A DNA stretch of 64,000 nt. Origin: an uncultured Alphaproteobacteria bacterium (GTDB taxonomy: Bacteria > Pseudomonadota > Alphaproteobacteria > Rhodospirillales > Rhodospirillaceae). This document shows positions 51,306 through 63,784 of the stretch, in pieces (within the stretch, counting starts at the first letter, position 1; each line of letters begins with the position of its first letter). Both the position numbers and the translations under genes were made by a program. The notes under the pieces are model-generated. The model made no database searches, was not told the DNA's origin, and saw only the letters and a list, made by a program, of their open reading frames with translations. The stretch lies in the NCBI GenBank assembly GCA_900079695.1, contig LT599022.1, positions 3,474,937 through 3,538,936 on the forward strand. The letters are read 5' to 3'.

Positions 51306-52526
51306 GTGCGCAGTCCGTCCCCAGGTTCGACCGCCGTCACCGTCCTCGTCGCCTTGAGCTTCTGCCACATGCTCAACGACATGATGCAGTCGCTGCTCAC
51401 CGCCATCTATCCGATGCTGAAGCGCGACTACGGCCTCGATTTCGGCCAGATCGGCCTCCTCACCCTGATGTTCCAGCTCACCGCGTCGTTGCTGCAGCCG
51501 CTCGTCGGCCTCTACACCGACAAGCACCCGAAGCCGTTCTCGCTGGTGGTCGGCATGGCGTCGAGCTTCGTCGGCCTGCTGATCCTCGCCACCGCTGGGA
51601 GCTACGCGCTGTTGCTGGCGGGCGCGGCGGTGATCGGCATCGGCTCGTCGATCTTCCACCCCGAAAGCTCGCGGGTGGCGCGGATGGCCTCGGGCGGGCG
51701 CTTCGGCCTCGCGCAGTCGGTGTTCCAGGTCGGCGGCAACTCCGGTCAGGCGTTCGGGCCGCTGCTGGCGGCGCTGATCGTGGTGCCTTACGGCCAGGGC
51801 TCGGTGGCGTGGTTCTCGGCGGCGGCGGCGATCGCCGCGATCATCCTCTACCGCGTCGGCCTGTGGTACCGCGACGCCCGCACCGCCGCGGCGAAGAAGC
51901 CGCCTGCCGCGTCCGCCGGTCCCCGCCTGCCGCGGAAGAAGGTGCTGATCACCCTCGCGCTGCTCGTCACCCTGGTGTTCTCGAAGAACGTCTACTTGGC
52001 CTCGATCAGCAGCTACTACACCTTCTACCTGATCGAGACCTTCGGGGTTTCGGTGCAGACCGCGCAGATCTACCTGTTCGTGTTCCTCGGCGCGGTGGCG
52101 GCGGGCACCCTGATCGGCGGCCCGGTGGGCGACCGCTTCGGCCGTAAGGTGGTGATCTGGTGCTCGATCCTCGGGGTGCTGCCGTTCACCCTGATGCTGC
52201 CCTACGCCGACCTGTTCTGGACGCCGATCCTGTCGGTGGTCATCGGGCTGGTGCTGGCCTCGGCGTTCTCGGCGATCGTGGTCTACGGCCAGGAGCTGAT
52301 GCCGGGCAAGGTCGGCACCGTCGCCGGGTTGTTCTTCGGCATTTCGTTCGGGCTGGGCGGCCTCGGCGCGGCGGTGCTCGGGCAGATTGCCGACTTGCGG
52401 GGGATCGGCTTCGTCTACCACGTCTGCGCGTTCCTGCCCGCGCTCGGGCTGCTCACCGCGTTCCTGCCGAACATCGAGAAGGACCGGCTGGAGGCGGCGC
52501 GCGCCGCGCGCGCGGCGGCGCAGGGC

Positions 52527-52541
<15 letters not shown>
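51306..52541 (+). CDS. Fosmidomycin resistance-type MFS transporter
   Basis: 411 residues with twelve membrane segments. SFCHMLNDMMQSLLTAIYPMLK and GIGSSIFHPESSRVARMASGGRFGLAQSVFQVGG are the hallmark blocks of the Fsr family, which exports fosmidomycin in E. coli; the natural substrate is unknown. The start is a GTG at 51306 with AGGAG eight bases ahead. The 3' end overlaps the convergent mutL gene by 15 bases. Confidence 0.9.
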
Positions 52542-54334
<1,793 letters not shown>

Positions 54335-54338
<4 letters not shown>

Positions 54339-56023
54339 CCGCGCTCGCCCTCCGGCGCGCGCAGGGCGCGCACCAGGTCGATCAGCGCGGCGGTGGAGCC
54401 GTCGTGCCCCTCGGGCGGCGCGTCGGAGGCGAGCTCCGGCAGGATCGCCGCGGCGAGGGTCTTGCCGAGCTCCACGCCCCACTGGTCGAAGGCGTTGATC
54501 CCCCAGATCACGCTCTGGACGAACACCTTGTGCTCGTAGAGCGCGATCAGCATGCCGAGGGTCTCGGGGGTGAGGCGCGGGATCAGGATCGTCGTCGACG
54601 GCCGGTCGCCGGGGAAGGCGCGGTGCGGCGCGAGCGCCTTGGCGCGTTCGGCGTCCATCCCCTTGGCGACCATCTCCGCCTCCGCCTCGGCGGCGGTGCG
54701 GCCCCGCATCAGCGCCTCGGTCTGCGCCAGCGCGTTGGCGAGCAGCATCGGCTGATGGTCGGCCACCTCGTAATGGGAGCGGGCGACGACGATGAAGTCG
54801 GCGGGCACCGGCAGGGTGCCCTGGTGCAGCATCTGGTAGAACGAGTGCTGGCCGTTGGTGCCGGGCTCGCCGAACAGCACCGGCGCGGTGGCGGTCTGCA
54901 CCGGCAGCCCGGCGAGGGTCACGCCCTTGCCGTTGCTCTCCATTTCGAGCTGCTGGAGGAACGCCGGGAAGCGCGCCAGCGACTGGTCGTAGGGCAACAC
55001 CGCGTGGCACGGCGCGCCGAACACGGTGCCGTTCCAGATTCCGGTCAGCGCCAGCGCCACCGGCAGGTTGTCGGCGAACGGCGCGGAGCGGAAGTGCTCG
55101 TCCATCGCGTAGGCGCCCTTGAGCAGGTCGACGAAGGCGTCCATCCCCACCGCCAACGCGATCGACAGGCCGACCGCCGACCACAGCGAATAGCGGCCGC
55201 CGACCCAGTCCCAGAAGCCGAACATGTTGACGGTGTCGATGCCGAACTTCGTCACCTCCTCGGCGTTGGTGGAGACCGCGACGAAATGCTTCGCCACCGC
55301 CGCCTCGCCGAGCGCCGCGACCAGCCACTCCCGCGCGGTGCGGGCGTTGCGCAGGGTCTCCTGGGTGGTGAAGGTCTTGGAGGTGACGATGAACAGCGTG
55401 GTTTCCGGATCGAGGGGCGCGAGCGTGCGCATCATCTGCGCGGCGTCGACGTTCGAGACGAAATGCGCCGAGAGGTCGTCGCGGCCGTAGGGGGCGAGCG
55501 CGCCCACCACCATCGCCGGGCCGAGATCGGAGCCGCCGATGCCGATGTTGACGACGTCGGTCACCGCCTTGCCGGTGGCGCCGGTCCAGGCGCCGCCGCG
55601 CACCGCGGCGACGAAGCCGGTGATCTTGTCGAGCACTCGGCGCACCTCGGGCATCACGTCCGCCCCGCCGGTGGCGAGCGGCTTGCCCGAGAGGTGGCGC
55701 AGCGCGACGTGGAAGGCGGCGCGGTTCTCGGTCTCGTTGATCGGCACGCCCGCGAACATCGCCTGGATCGCGCCCGCGAGGTTGACCTCGTCGGCCAGCG
55801 CGCAGAGCAGGTCGAAGGTTTCGGCGGTCATGCGGTTCTTCGACGGATCGAGCAGGAACGGCCCTTCGTCGGTGTCGAGGGAGAGCGCGAGGTCGTCGAA
55901 ACGGCCGGGATCGCGGGCGAACAGATCGCCGATGCGCACCCCGGAGAGGGTGTCGCGGTGGCGCGCGAGCGCCTGCCAGGCGGGCGTGTCGGGGAGTTCG
56001 GGAAACGGACGGATTTGCGGCAT
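54335..56023 (-). CDS. pgi: Glucose-6-phosphate isomerase
   Basis: 562 residues. Pgi interconverts glucose-6-phosphate and fructose-6-phosphate. NIGIGGSDLGPAMV, TSKTFTTQETL and FGFWDWVGGRYS are the conserved sites, with GEPGTNGQHSFYQMLHQG further on. The ATG at 56023 is preferred to a GTG at 56032 because a GAGGTG-like ribosome-binding site is at the right distance. It is coupled to mutL downstream. Confidence 0.96.
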
Positions 56024-56078
56024 GTCGGGCACCTCGGCCGGAAAACGGGAGGAGAATGACGGAGCGGCGACGAGTCTA

Positions 56079-57191
56079 TCAGACCGCCGCGCCGACCGCC
56101 ACGCGCGCCGCGACGAGATCGGCGAGCGCGAGGCAGGAGGTCAGGCCCGGGCTCTCGATCCCGAGCAGATGGACAACGCCGGGAACGCCGTGGGTTTCCG
56201 CTCCGGCGACGAAGAAATCCTGGGCGGGCGCGCCCTCGGGCACGATCTTCGGGCGGATTCCGGCGGTATCGGGGGCGAGCGCGCCGTCCGGCAGGCCGGG
56301 CCAGTAGCGGCGGATCGCCGGGTAGAAGCGTTCGGCCCGGGCGGGGTCGACGGCGTAGCTCTCGCGGTCGATCCACTCCACGTCGGGCCCGAAGCGGGCG
56401 TGGCCGCCGAGATCGAGGGTGAGGTGGACGCCGAGGCCGCCCGGTTGCGGCAGCGGGTAGACCAGCCGCGCGAACGGTGCGCGGACGGAGAGGGCGAAGT
56501 AGTTGCCCTTGGCCATGTAGGCGCGCGGGCAGGCCGGTGCGGCGGCGCTCCAGCATCCGGCGGCGAGGCGGCAGGCGTCGAGCCCGGCGGCGTTGACCAG
56601 CAGCCGCGCGTGGACGGCAAAGCCGCCTGCGCAGGCGAGCACCGCGCCGCCCCCGGGGTGCGCAGCGAGGCTCTCGACCGGGGTTTCCACCGCCAGGGTC
56701 GCGCCCGCCGCCTCGGCGTCGGCGAGCAACGCGAGCATCAGCGCGTGGCTGTCGACGATGCCGGTGGCGGGGGAGAGGAGCGCCGCGGCGCAGGTCAGTT
56801 CGGGTTCGAGGGCGCGCGCCTCGGCGGCCGAAAGCAGGCGCAACCCTTCCGCGCCGTTGGCCTCCGCCTGCGCCTGGATCGTGGGCAGGCGTGCCGCCTC
56901 GTCTTCCGAACATGCCACCAGCAGCTTGCCGATGCGCTTGTGGGGAATGCCGCGCTCGGCGCAGTAGGCGTAGAGCGCGTTGCGGCCGGGCGAGCACACC
57001 CGGGCGCGGAGCGAGTCCGGCGGGTAGTAGAGCCCCGCGTGCAGAACCTCGGAATTGCGGGAACTGGTGCCGGTGCCGAAGCTCGCGGCGCGCTCGACGA
57101 TCGTCACCTCGCGCCCGGCGCGGGCGAGGGCGCGCGCCGTCGCCAGGCCCACCACCCCCGCGCCGATCACCACCGCGTCGAGGGAGTCCAT
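56079..57191 (-). CDS. FAD-dependent oxidoreductase, L-2-hydroxyglutarate oxidase-like
   Basis: 370 residues. The FAD-binding Rossmann motif is [19 protein letters not shown] at the N terminus, followed by [18 protein letters not shown], the signature of the LhgO/L2HGDH branch of the DAO superfamily. The expected substrate is L-2-hydroxyglutarate or a related 2-hydroxyacid, with electrons probably passed to the membrane. It lies four bases past the second M16 gene and 46 bases ahead of pgi. Confidence 0.88.
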   Translation of the reverse strand: MDSLDAVVIGAGVVGLATARALARAGREVTIVERAASFGTGTSSRNSEVLHAGLYYPPDSLRARVCSPGRNALYAYCAERGIPHKRIGKLLVACSEDEAARLPTIQAQAEANGAEGLRLLSAAEARALEPELTCAAALLSPATGIVDSHALMLALLADAEAAGATLAVETPVESLAAHPGGGAVLACAGGFAVHARLLVNAAGLDACRLAAGCWSAAAPACPRAYMAKGNYFALSVRAPFARLVYPLPQPGGLGVHLTLDLGGHARFGPDVEWIDRESYAVDPARAERFYPAIRRYWPGLPDGALAPDTAGIRPKIVPEGAPAQDFFVAGAETHGVPGVVHLLGIESPGLTSCLALADLVAARVAVGAAV

Positions 57192-57195
57192 CGCC

Positions 57196-58503
57196 TCAGT
57201 CCTTCAGATGCATCTTCGCGGTTTCGCCCACCACCGCGAAGGTGAGGCGGTCGGGCGCCAGCCATTTCTTCGCCGCCGCACGCACCGCCTCGGGCGGGAT
57301 CGCCGCCAGCACCTCGGCGCGGCGGTCGAGTTCGTCGGGCGGCAGGCGGTAGTATTGGAGCGCCACCAGCATCCGCGCGATCGCGCCGGAGGCGTTGAGG
57401 GCGAGCGCCGGCGAACCCGCGAGGTAGCTCTTCGCCGCGTCGATCTCGGCGTCGGTGGGGCCGGTCGCGCGCATCTTCTCCCATTCGGCGCGGATGATCG
57501 CGATGCTGTCGCCGATCTTGGCGCTCTGGGTGCCGACGCCGCCCATCACCAGCGGCGCGTGGGCGAGCGGTGCGGATTCCGCCCCTACCGAATAGGCGAG
57601 GCCGCGTTTCACCCGCACCTCCTCGGTGAGGCGCGAGGAAAACCCGCCGTCGCCGAGGGCGTAGATCATGATCTGGAACGGGAACCAGTCGGGGTCGGTG
57701 CGTGCCGGACCGGATTGCGCGAACACCGCGGTCGCCTGCGGCACCGGCATCGCCACCGGCAGCACCCGGCCGGAGAGCTTGGGCGCGACGTCGGGCACCG
57801 TCGGCAGCTGCGCGGAGCGCGCGAGGCCGCCGAAGGCGCGATCGAGCAGCGGCCCGAGTTGCGCGGGGGTGACGTCGCCGACGACGCCGACGATCAGGTT
57901 CTCGCGGGTGAGGCGGGTGGCGACGAAGGCGCGCAGGTCGTCGGCGCCGATCGCCTTGAGACCCGCCTCGGTGCCCGTCGCCGGGCGGCCGTAGGGGTGG
58001 CCGGGGAAGAGCGCGGCGAACAGCGCGTCGGCGGCGCGCGCGCTCGGGTTTTCCTGGCGCTGACGCACCTGCGAGAGGAACACCGCGCGCATCCGCGCGA
58101 GCGGCTCGGGGTCGAAGCGCGGCCGCGCGAGCGCGTCGCCGAGCAGGGCGAAGGCTTCGTCGCGGTGGGCGGAGAGGGTGCGGAAGCGGCCGTCGAAGCG
58201 GTCGTGACCGGCCTGGAACGCGATCTCGACGTTGAGCGCGTCGAGGCGGTCCTGGAAGGCGCGCGAATCGCGCGCGCCCGCGCCTTCGTCGAGCATGCCG
58301 GAGACGAAGGTGGCGAGGCCGGGCTTGTCGGCCGGGTCGGTCGCCGCCCCGGCGCGGAAGGCGAACGCCATCGCCAGCATCGGGTTGGCGTGGTCCTCCA
58401 CCAGCCAGGCGGTGATGCCGCCGGGGCTGGTGACGATCTCGGCGGGCTTCGCGAGCGCGGGCAGCGGCAGGATCAGCAGCAGGGCGAGCAGGACGCGGAT
58501 CAT
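57196..58503 (-). CDS. M16-family protease-like subunit, inactive type
   Basis: 435 residues with a signal peptide (about 1-18, ending PALA). It has the two-domain M16 fold with the [12 protein letters not shown] motif of the second half, but the position of the zinc motif HxxEH reads [13 protein letters not shown], so no zinc site is present. In bacterial M16 pairs one subunit is catalytic and the other supplies the Arg/Tyr residues that bind the peptide; this one is the second type. It overlaps its active partner by four bases. Confidence 0.88.
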   Translation of the reverse strand: MIRVLLALLLILPLPALAKPAEIVTSPGGITAWLVEDHANPMLAMAFAFRAGAATDPADKPGLATFVSGMLDEGAGARDSRAFQDRLDALNVEIAFQAGHDRFDGRFRTLSAHRDEAFALLGDALARPRFDPEPLARMRAVFLSQVRQRQENPSARAADALFAALFPGHPYGRPATGTEAGLKAIGADDLRAFVATRLTRENLIVGVVGDVTPAQLGPLLDRAFGGLARSAQLPTVPDVAPKLSGRVLPVAMPVPQATAVFAQSGPARTDPDWFPFQIMIYALGDGGFSSRLTEEVRVKRGLAYSVGAESAPLAHAPLVMGGVGTQSAKIGDSIAIIRAEWEKMRATGPTDAEIDAAKSYLAGSPALALNASGAIARMLVALQYYRLPPDELDRRAEVLAAIPPEAVRAAAKKWLAPDRLTFAVVGETAKMHLKD

Positions 58504-59831
58504 GGCAGGGCCTCCGGCGCGAGGATCGCCTGGGCGTGCGGCGCATCGACGCGCTTCGCCGCGGCGCGCACGTCGTCGGGGGTGACCGCGGCGATCTCGG
58601 CGGTGCAGTTCTCGACGTCGGCCACGGTGCAGCCGACCGCGAGGGCGTGGGCGAGCGCCTGGGGGGCGCGGAACAGGTCGTCGCGGGCGTAGATCTCCGC
58701 CGCCAGCATCCGGTCGCGCACCCGCGCCAGTTCTTCGGGAGTCACGCCGTCGGTCGCGATCGCGCGGATTTCCGCCGCCACCGCGGCGTCGAGCGTGCCG
58801 GGGTCGGTGCCGGGCGCGGGTGTCGCCCCGGCCGAGAAGGTGCCGGGGCCGAGGGCCTCGCCGTCGTAGCCCGCCCAGGCTTCGAGCGCGATCTTGCGCT
58901 CCAGCACCAGCTTGCGGTAGAGCCGCCCGGTGGTGCCGCCGCCGAGGATTTCGGCCAGCACGTCGAGGGCCGCGCCCTCGCGCGGCGTGCCGGTGGCGCA
59001 CGAGGGGACGATGCCGGTGCGGTACCACTGCGGCTGGCGCACCGTCGGCGCGGCGAGGGCGATGCGGATGTCGGCGGCCGGGGCGTCGGGGGCGCCGCGC
59101 AGCCGCGCCGGAGTCGCCGCCCGCGGAATCCCGCCGAATGTCTTCTCCGCCAGCGCCCGCACCGCTTCGGGCGTCACGTCTCCGGCGACGAACAGGATCG
59201 CGTTGTTGGGGGCGTACCAGCGCGCGTGGAAGGCGAGGGCGTCGGCCACGGTCAGCCCGGCGATCTCGGAATCGAAGCCGCCGATCGGGCGCGCGTAGGG
59301 CTGGTTCATCCACAGCGCCATGGCGAGGCGTTCGGAGAGCATCGCCGCCGGTTCGTTCTCGATGCGCTGGCGGCGCTCCTCGCGCACCACCTCGCGCTCG
59401 TGCTCGAAGCTTTCCTCGCCGATCTCCAGGTTGGCCATGCGGTCGGCCTCCATCCCCATCACCATCTCCAGGTGCGGGGCGGCGATGCGCTGGAAATAGG
59501 CGGTGAAGTCGCGGCCGGTCATGGCGTTGTCGACGCCGCCGCGGGCGGCGACGATCTTCGAGAACCGGCCGTCGGGAATCGCGGGCGTGCCCTTGAACAT
59601 CAGGTGTTCGAGCAGGTGCGCGAGGCCGCCCTTGCCGGGCGGCTCGTCGGCGGCGCCGACCTTGTACCAGATCATGTGGTTGACGATCGGCGCGCGGTGG
59701 TTTTCGACCACCACCACGGTGAGGCCGTTGTCGAGGGTGAAGACCGTGGGGTCGAACACCTTGGCGTGCGCCGGGGCCGCGGCGAGCGCGGCACCGGCGA
59801 ACAGAACGGACAAACCCAGACGGCGGCGCAT
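58500..59831 (-). CDS. M16-family zinc protease, active subunit
   Basis: 443 residues with a signal peptide (about 1-23). The inverted zinc motif HxxEH is HLLEH, followed by the distal Glu in FEHEREVVREE. It belongs to the periplasmic PqqL/YmxG-like M16B group that degrades small peptides. It is made as a coupled pair with the inactive subunit at 57196-58503, and follows the DUF3035 lipoprotein gene. Confidence 0.92.
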   Translation of the reverse strand: MRRRLGLSVLFAGAALAAAPAHAKVFDPTVFTLDNGLTVVVVENHRAPIVNHMIWYKVGAADEPPGKGGLAHLLEHLMFKGTPAIPDGRFSKIVAARGGVDNAMTGRDFTAYFQRIAAPHLEMVMGMEADRMANLEIGEESFEHEREVVREERRQRIENEPAAMLSERLAMALWMNQPYARPIGGFDSEIAGLTVADALAFHARWYAPNNAILFVAGDVTPEAVRALAEKTFGGIPRAATPARLRGAPDAPAADIRIALAAPTVRQPQWYRTGIVPSCATGTPREGAALDVLAEILGGGTTGRLYRKLVLERKIALEAWAGYDGEALGPGTFSAGATPAPGTDPGTLDAAVAAEIRAIATDGVTPEELARVRDRMLAAEIYARDDLFRAPQALAHALAVGCTVADVENCTAEIAAVTPDDVRAAAKRVDAPHAQAILAPEALP

Positions 59832-59867
59832 GGCGTCCTCCGGTCAGGATGGGGGGGAGGCGGGGGG

Positions 59868-60479
59868 TTAGAAGACCCCTTCGAGCATGCCCTTGGCGCG
59901 ACGCTCGATGGTCGGCGGTTCGCCTTCCGACAGCGAGCGGCCGAGCGCCATGTTCTCGCGGATGCGCTGGGATTCCTTGACCGGATCGACGGTCGTGCCC
60001 TTGTAGGAGCGGTCCTCCCAGAACACCAGATGGTCGGTGAACGACTTCATCTCGGTGGCGAGGGTGGTGGATTCGCGGTCGACGGTGGCGCGGATGCCGG
60101 ATTCGGCCTCGTTCGCGCCGGCGCGGGTGAGGAGCGTCTTCTCGCCGCCGGACAGCCGGGTGTTGCCCTCGAGTTCGCGGGCGTAGACCTTGGGGTTCTT
60201 CGCCGTGCGGCCGAGCAGGGCGTCGCGGGCGCGGTCCTGCTCCGAACCTTCCTGCGGGCGCACCGCGCCGGGCTGCGGCGGGCGCAGCGCGAAATCGGGC
60301 GGCAGGGAGAGCGGCGCGCGCTGCAGCACCGTGAACTCGTCGGGAGATTCGCGGGTGAAGCCGAGCTGTTGCTTCACGTCGCCGCACGCGGCGAGCGCGA
60401 TGCCCGCGGCGAGCAGCAGACCGGCGCGGCCAAGCGCACGGATCGAACGGATGCGGGAATGCGACACGGTCTGGATCAT
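59868..60479 (-). CDS. DUF3035 lipoprotein
   Basis: 203 residues. A lipoprotein signal with LAAC at about 29-32 precedes ESPDEFTVLQRAPLSLPPDFALRPPQPG, the conserved core of DUF3035, a family found in alphaproteobacteria right after lspA. The remainder is charged and helical. Its function is not known; placement next to lspA and the M16 pair points to the envelope. The gap to lspA is 12 bases. Confidence 0.85.
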   Translation of the reverse strand: MIQTVSHSRIRSIRALGRAGLLLAAGIALAACGDVKQQLGFTRESPDEFTVLQRAPLSLPPDFALRPPQPGAVRPQEGSEQDRARDALLGRTAKNPKVYARELEGNTRLSGGEKTLLTRAGANEAESGIRATVDRESTTLATEMKSFTDHLVFWEDRSYKGTTVDPVKESQRIRENMALGRSLSEGEPPTIERRAKGMLEGVF

Positions 60480-60491
60480 GGTGGCGGCATC

Positions 60492-60950
60492 TTACCTTGA
60501 TTGGGGCCGGGAGAACAAGGCGTCGAACATCAGCAGCAGCGCGCCGACGGTGATCGCGGAATCCGCGACGTTGAAGGCGGGCCAGTGCCAGTCGCCCCAG
60601 TGGGCGTCGAGGAAGTCGACGACCGCGCCGTAACGCACGCGGTCGATCAGGTTGCCGACCGCGCCGCCGACGACGAGGCCGATCGCGGTGCGGGTGAGCG
60701 GGTGCTCGGCGGTTCGCAGCCACCACAGCAGCGCCGCGATCAGCACCGCCGCGAGGCCCGAGAGCAGCAGCGGCGCGTCGGCGTGCCCGGCGAACAGCGA
60801 GAAGCTGACGCCGCGGTTCATCGCCAGCACGAGGTTGAACACCGGCAGCACCTCGATCACCCGCGGCGGCTGCATCAGGTCGAGGATGGCTGCCTTGGTG
60901 ATCTGGTCGAGGACCAGAATCGCGGCGGCGATGACGAGCCCGCGCCGCAT
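60492..60950 (-). CDS. lspA: Lipoprotein signal peptidase
   Basis: 152 residues with four membrane segments. LspA cuts the signal from diacylglyceryl-modified prolipoproteins. The catalytic aspartates are in GNLIDRVRYGAVVDFL and FNVADSAITVG, and FNLVLAMNRGVSFSLF is the conserved Asn-rich loop. Several lipoproteins in this window (BamB, the extensin-like protein and the DUF3035 protein) are potential substrates. It begins two bases after ileS. Confidence 0.95.
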   Translation of the reverse strand: MRRGLVIAAAILVLDQITKAAILDLMQPPRVIEVLPVFNLVLAMNRGVSFSLFAGHADAPLLLSGLAAVLIAALLWWLRTAEHPLTRTAIGLVVGGAVGNLIDRVRYGAVVDFLDAHWGDWHWPAFNVADSAITVGALLLMFDALFSRPQSR

Positions 60951-60952
60951 CG

Positions 60953-63772
60953 TCAGACGTTCGCCGCGAATGCGTCGATCGCCTCGGCGCAGCGGCCGCA
61001 CACCCCGTCGTGGGTGTGGCTGCCGACGTCGGGCAGAACCTTCCAGCAGCGCTGGCACTTCTCGCCCGCGGCGAGCGCCGGAACCACCGCGACTCCGGGC
61101 ACGTCGTCGAGGACGAACGCGTCGGCCGGGGCCGGGTCGGTGGTCAGCACCACGTCGGAGGTGATGCAGAGGTCGGCCATCGGCAGTTCGGCGCACAGAG
61201 CGGCGATCTCCGGGGTGACGTGAACCACCGGCGCGGCCTGGAGGCTGGAGCCGATGTGCTTCGCCGCACGCTCCTTTTCGAGCGCGCCGGTGACGACGCG
61301 GCGGACGTTGCGCACCCGCTCCCAGCGCGCCGCCAGGGCGTCGTCGCGCCAGTCGGCGGGAATTTCCGGGAACTGCTGCTCGTGAACCGAGGCGTCGCTC
61401 TCCGGATGGCGGGCCATCCACGCCTCCTCGGCGGTGAAGCAGACGAACGGCGCGAGCCAGGTCACCAGGGTCTCGAACAGGGTGTCGAGCACGGTGCGCG
61501 CGGCGCGGCGGCGGAGGCTGTCCTTCGGGTCGCAGTAGAGCACGTCCTTGCGGACGTCGAAATAGAACGCCGAGAGGTCGACCGCGCAGAACGCGTGCAG
61601 TTCCTGGAACAGTTCGTGGAAGGCGTAGGTCTCGTTGCAGCAGGTGCGCATCGCCGTGTCGAGCTCGGCGAGGCGGTGCAGCACCCAGCGCTCCAGCTCG
61701 GGCATCTCGGCGACCGGCAGCCGCTCCGCCGCCTCGAACCCGGCGAGGTTGCCGAGGAGGTAGCGCAGGGTGTTGCGCAGGCGGCGGTAGACGTCGGTGG
61801 TGCGGGAGAGGATCTCCTTGCCGATGCGCAGATCCTCGGTGTAGTCCGAGCCGATCACCCACAGGCGCAGGATGTCCGCGCCCATCTGGCTGGTGACGTC
61901 CTGCGGCGCGACGGTGTTGCCGAGCGACTTCGACATCTTGCGGCCCTGCTCGTCGAGGACGAAGCCGTGGGTCAGCACCGTGTCGTAGGGCGCGCGGCCG
62001 CGGGTGCCGCAGCTCTCCAGCAGCGAGGACTGGAACCAGCCGCGATGCTGGTCCGAGCCTTCGAGATAGAGCGCGGCGGGCCAGGAGAGGTCGTTGCGGT
62101 CTTCGAGCACGAAGGCGTGGGTGCAGCCGGAATCGAACCACACGTCGAGGATGTCCGTCACCTTGTCGTAGTGAGCGGCGTCGTACTCGGGCGCGAGGAA
62201 GCGTTCGGCGGGCGCGGTGAACCACACGTCGGCGCCCTCTTCCTTCACCGCCTCGACGATCCGCGCCATCACCTTGGCGTCGCGCAGCGGCTCGCCGGTG
62301 CGGCGGTCGACGAACACCGCGATCGGCACGCCCCAGGCGCGTTGGCGCGAGACGCACCAGTCCGGGCGGCCCTCGACCATCGCGTGGATGCGGTTGCGCC
62401 CCTGCGCGGGCACCCAGCGGGTGTCGTCGATCGCCTTCAGCGCCTTGGCGCGCAGGTCGTTCGCCTCCATCGAGATGAACCACTGCGGGGTGTTGCGGAA
62501 GATCAGCGGCGCCTTCGAGCGCCACGAGTGCGGATAGCTGTGCACCAGCTTGCCGGAGGCGAGCAGCGCGTCGGCCTGGGTCATCGCCTTGAGGATCTCG
62601 GGCGCGACCTTGAACACATGCTTGCCCGCGAACATCGGCACGTGCGGCAGATAGGTGCCGTCGGCGCCGACCGTATCCGGCACCGCGATGCCGTTGGCGA
62701 CGCCGAGTTTCCAGTCGTCCTCGCCGTGGCCCGGCGCGATGTGGACGAAGCCGGTGCCGGTGTCGGTGGTGACGAAGTCGCCCGCCAGCAGCGGCACGTC
62801 GAAGTCGTAGCCCTTGCCGCGCCACGGATGGCGGCAGACGGTCCCGGCGAGTTCGCGACCGGGGATCTCGGCGACCACCGCGTAGTCGGTGATCTTCGCC
62901 TCGGCGGCGAGCGTCTCCACCAGTTCCTTGACCGCGACGATGCGCTCGCCCGGCCGCGCGAGGCTCATGCCGTCGGCGGCCTTGACCTCGATCACGGAGT
63001 AGGTGAAGTCCGCGCCGTAGCCGATCGCGCGGTTGCCCGGCATCGTCCAGGGCGTGGTGGTCCAGATCACCACCGAAGCGCCTTCGAGGGCGGGAACCGT
63101 GGTCGTCACCACCGGGAACCGCACCCAGATGGTGGTGGAGGTGTGGTCGTGGTACTCGACCTCGGCCTCGGCGAGCGCGGTCTTCTCGACCACCGACCAC
63201 AGCACCGGCTTCGCGCCCTTGTAGAGCCCGCCGTTGAGCAGGAAGCGGCCGAGCTCGGCGACGATCCGCGCCTCGGCGGCGTAGGTCATGGTGGTGTAGG
63301 GTTTGTCCCAGTCGCCGCCGACGCCGAGGCGCTTGAACTCGGCCTTCTGCACCTCGATCCAATGGGCGGCGAAGTCGCGGCATTCCTTGCGGAACTCCAC
63401 CACCGGCACGGCGTCCTTGTCCTTGCCCGCGGCGCGGTACTTCTCCTCGATCTTCCATTCGATCGGCAGGCCGTGGCAGTCCCACCCCGGCACGTAGCGG
63501 GCGTCCTTGCCCATCATCTGCTGGCTCTTGACGATCACGTCCTTGAGGATCTTGTTGAGCGCGTGGCCGATGTGGAGGTTGCCGTTGGCGTAGGGCGGAC
63601 CGTCGTGGAGAATGAACGGCTCGCGCTCCGCCCCCGCCTTGCGCAGGCGTCCTTCGAGGTCGATGGCGGCCCACCGCTCCAGGAGTTTCGGTTCGAGGTT
63701 GGGCAGCCCCGCCTTCATGCCGAAGGCGGTGGTGGGCAGGAACACGGTCGACTTGATCTCGACGGTCATCAT
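60953..63772 (-). CDS. ileS: Isoleucyl-tRNA synthetase
   Basis: 939 residues. Class I signatures HIGHALNKI (the HIGH box) and KMSKSLGN are present, with the editing domain in between (TTTPWTMPGNRAIGYG) and a C-terminal zinc finger, CQRCWKVLP and CGRC. It charges tRNA-Ile. Two adjacent ATG codons (63772, 63769) could start it. The ribF-ileS-lspA order is conserved in many bacteria. Confidence 0.97.
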   Translation of the reverse strand: MMTVEIKSTVFLPTTAFGMKAGLPNLEPKLLERWAAIDLEGRLRKAGAEREPFILHDGPPYANGNLHIGHALNKILKDVIVKSQQMMGKDARYVPGWDCHGLPIEWKIEEKYRAAGKDKDAVPVVEFRKECRDFAAHWIEVQKAEFKRLGVGGDWDKPYTTMTYAAEARIVAELGRFLLNGGLYKGAKPVLWSVVEKTALAEAEVEYHDHTSTTIWVRFPVVTTTVPALEGASVVIWTTTPWTMPGNRAIGYGADFTYSVIEVKAADGMSLARPGERIVAVKELVETLAAEAKITDYAVVAEIPGRELAGTVCRHPWRGKGYDFDVPLLAGDFVTTDTGTGFVHIAPGHGEDDWKLGVANGIAVPDTVGADGTYLPHVPMFAGKHVFKVAPEILKAMTQADALLASGKLVHSYPHSWRSKAPLIFRNTPQWFISMEANDLRAKALKAIDDTRWVPAQGRNRIHAMVEGRPDWCVSRQRAWGVPIAVFVDRRTGEPLRDAKVMARIVEAVKEEGADVWFTAPAERFLAPEYDAAHYDKVTDILDVWFDSGCTHAFVLEDRNDLSWPAALYLEGSDQHRGWFQSSLLESCGTRGRAPYDTVLTHGFVLDEQGRKMSKSLGNTVAPQDVTSQMGADILRLWVIGSDYTEDLRIGKEILSRTTDVYRRLRNTLRYLLGNLAGFEAAERLPVAEMPELERWVLHRLAELDTAMRTCCNETYAFHELFQELHAFCAVDLSAFYFDVRKDVLYCDPKDSLRRRAARTVLDTLFETLVTWLAPFVCFTAEEAWMARHPESDASVHEQQFPEIPADWRDDALAARWERVRNVRRVVTGALEKERAAKHIGSSLQAAPVVHVTPEIAALCAELPMADLCITSDVVLTTDPAPADAFVLDDVPGVAVVPALAAGEKCQRCWKVLPDVGSHTHDGVCGRCAEAIDAFAANV

Positions 63773-63784
63773 ACGCTCTTTGTT

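Noticed and set aside
57196-60726. 1176-codon frame apparently fusing the M16 gene to upstream sequence
   Set aside because: Only the part after 58503 has M16 features and a signal peptide; the rest is a shadow of the active M16 subunit and the lipoprotein gene.
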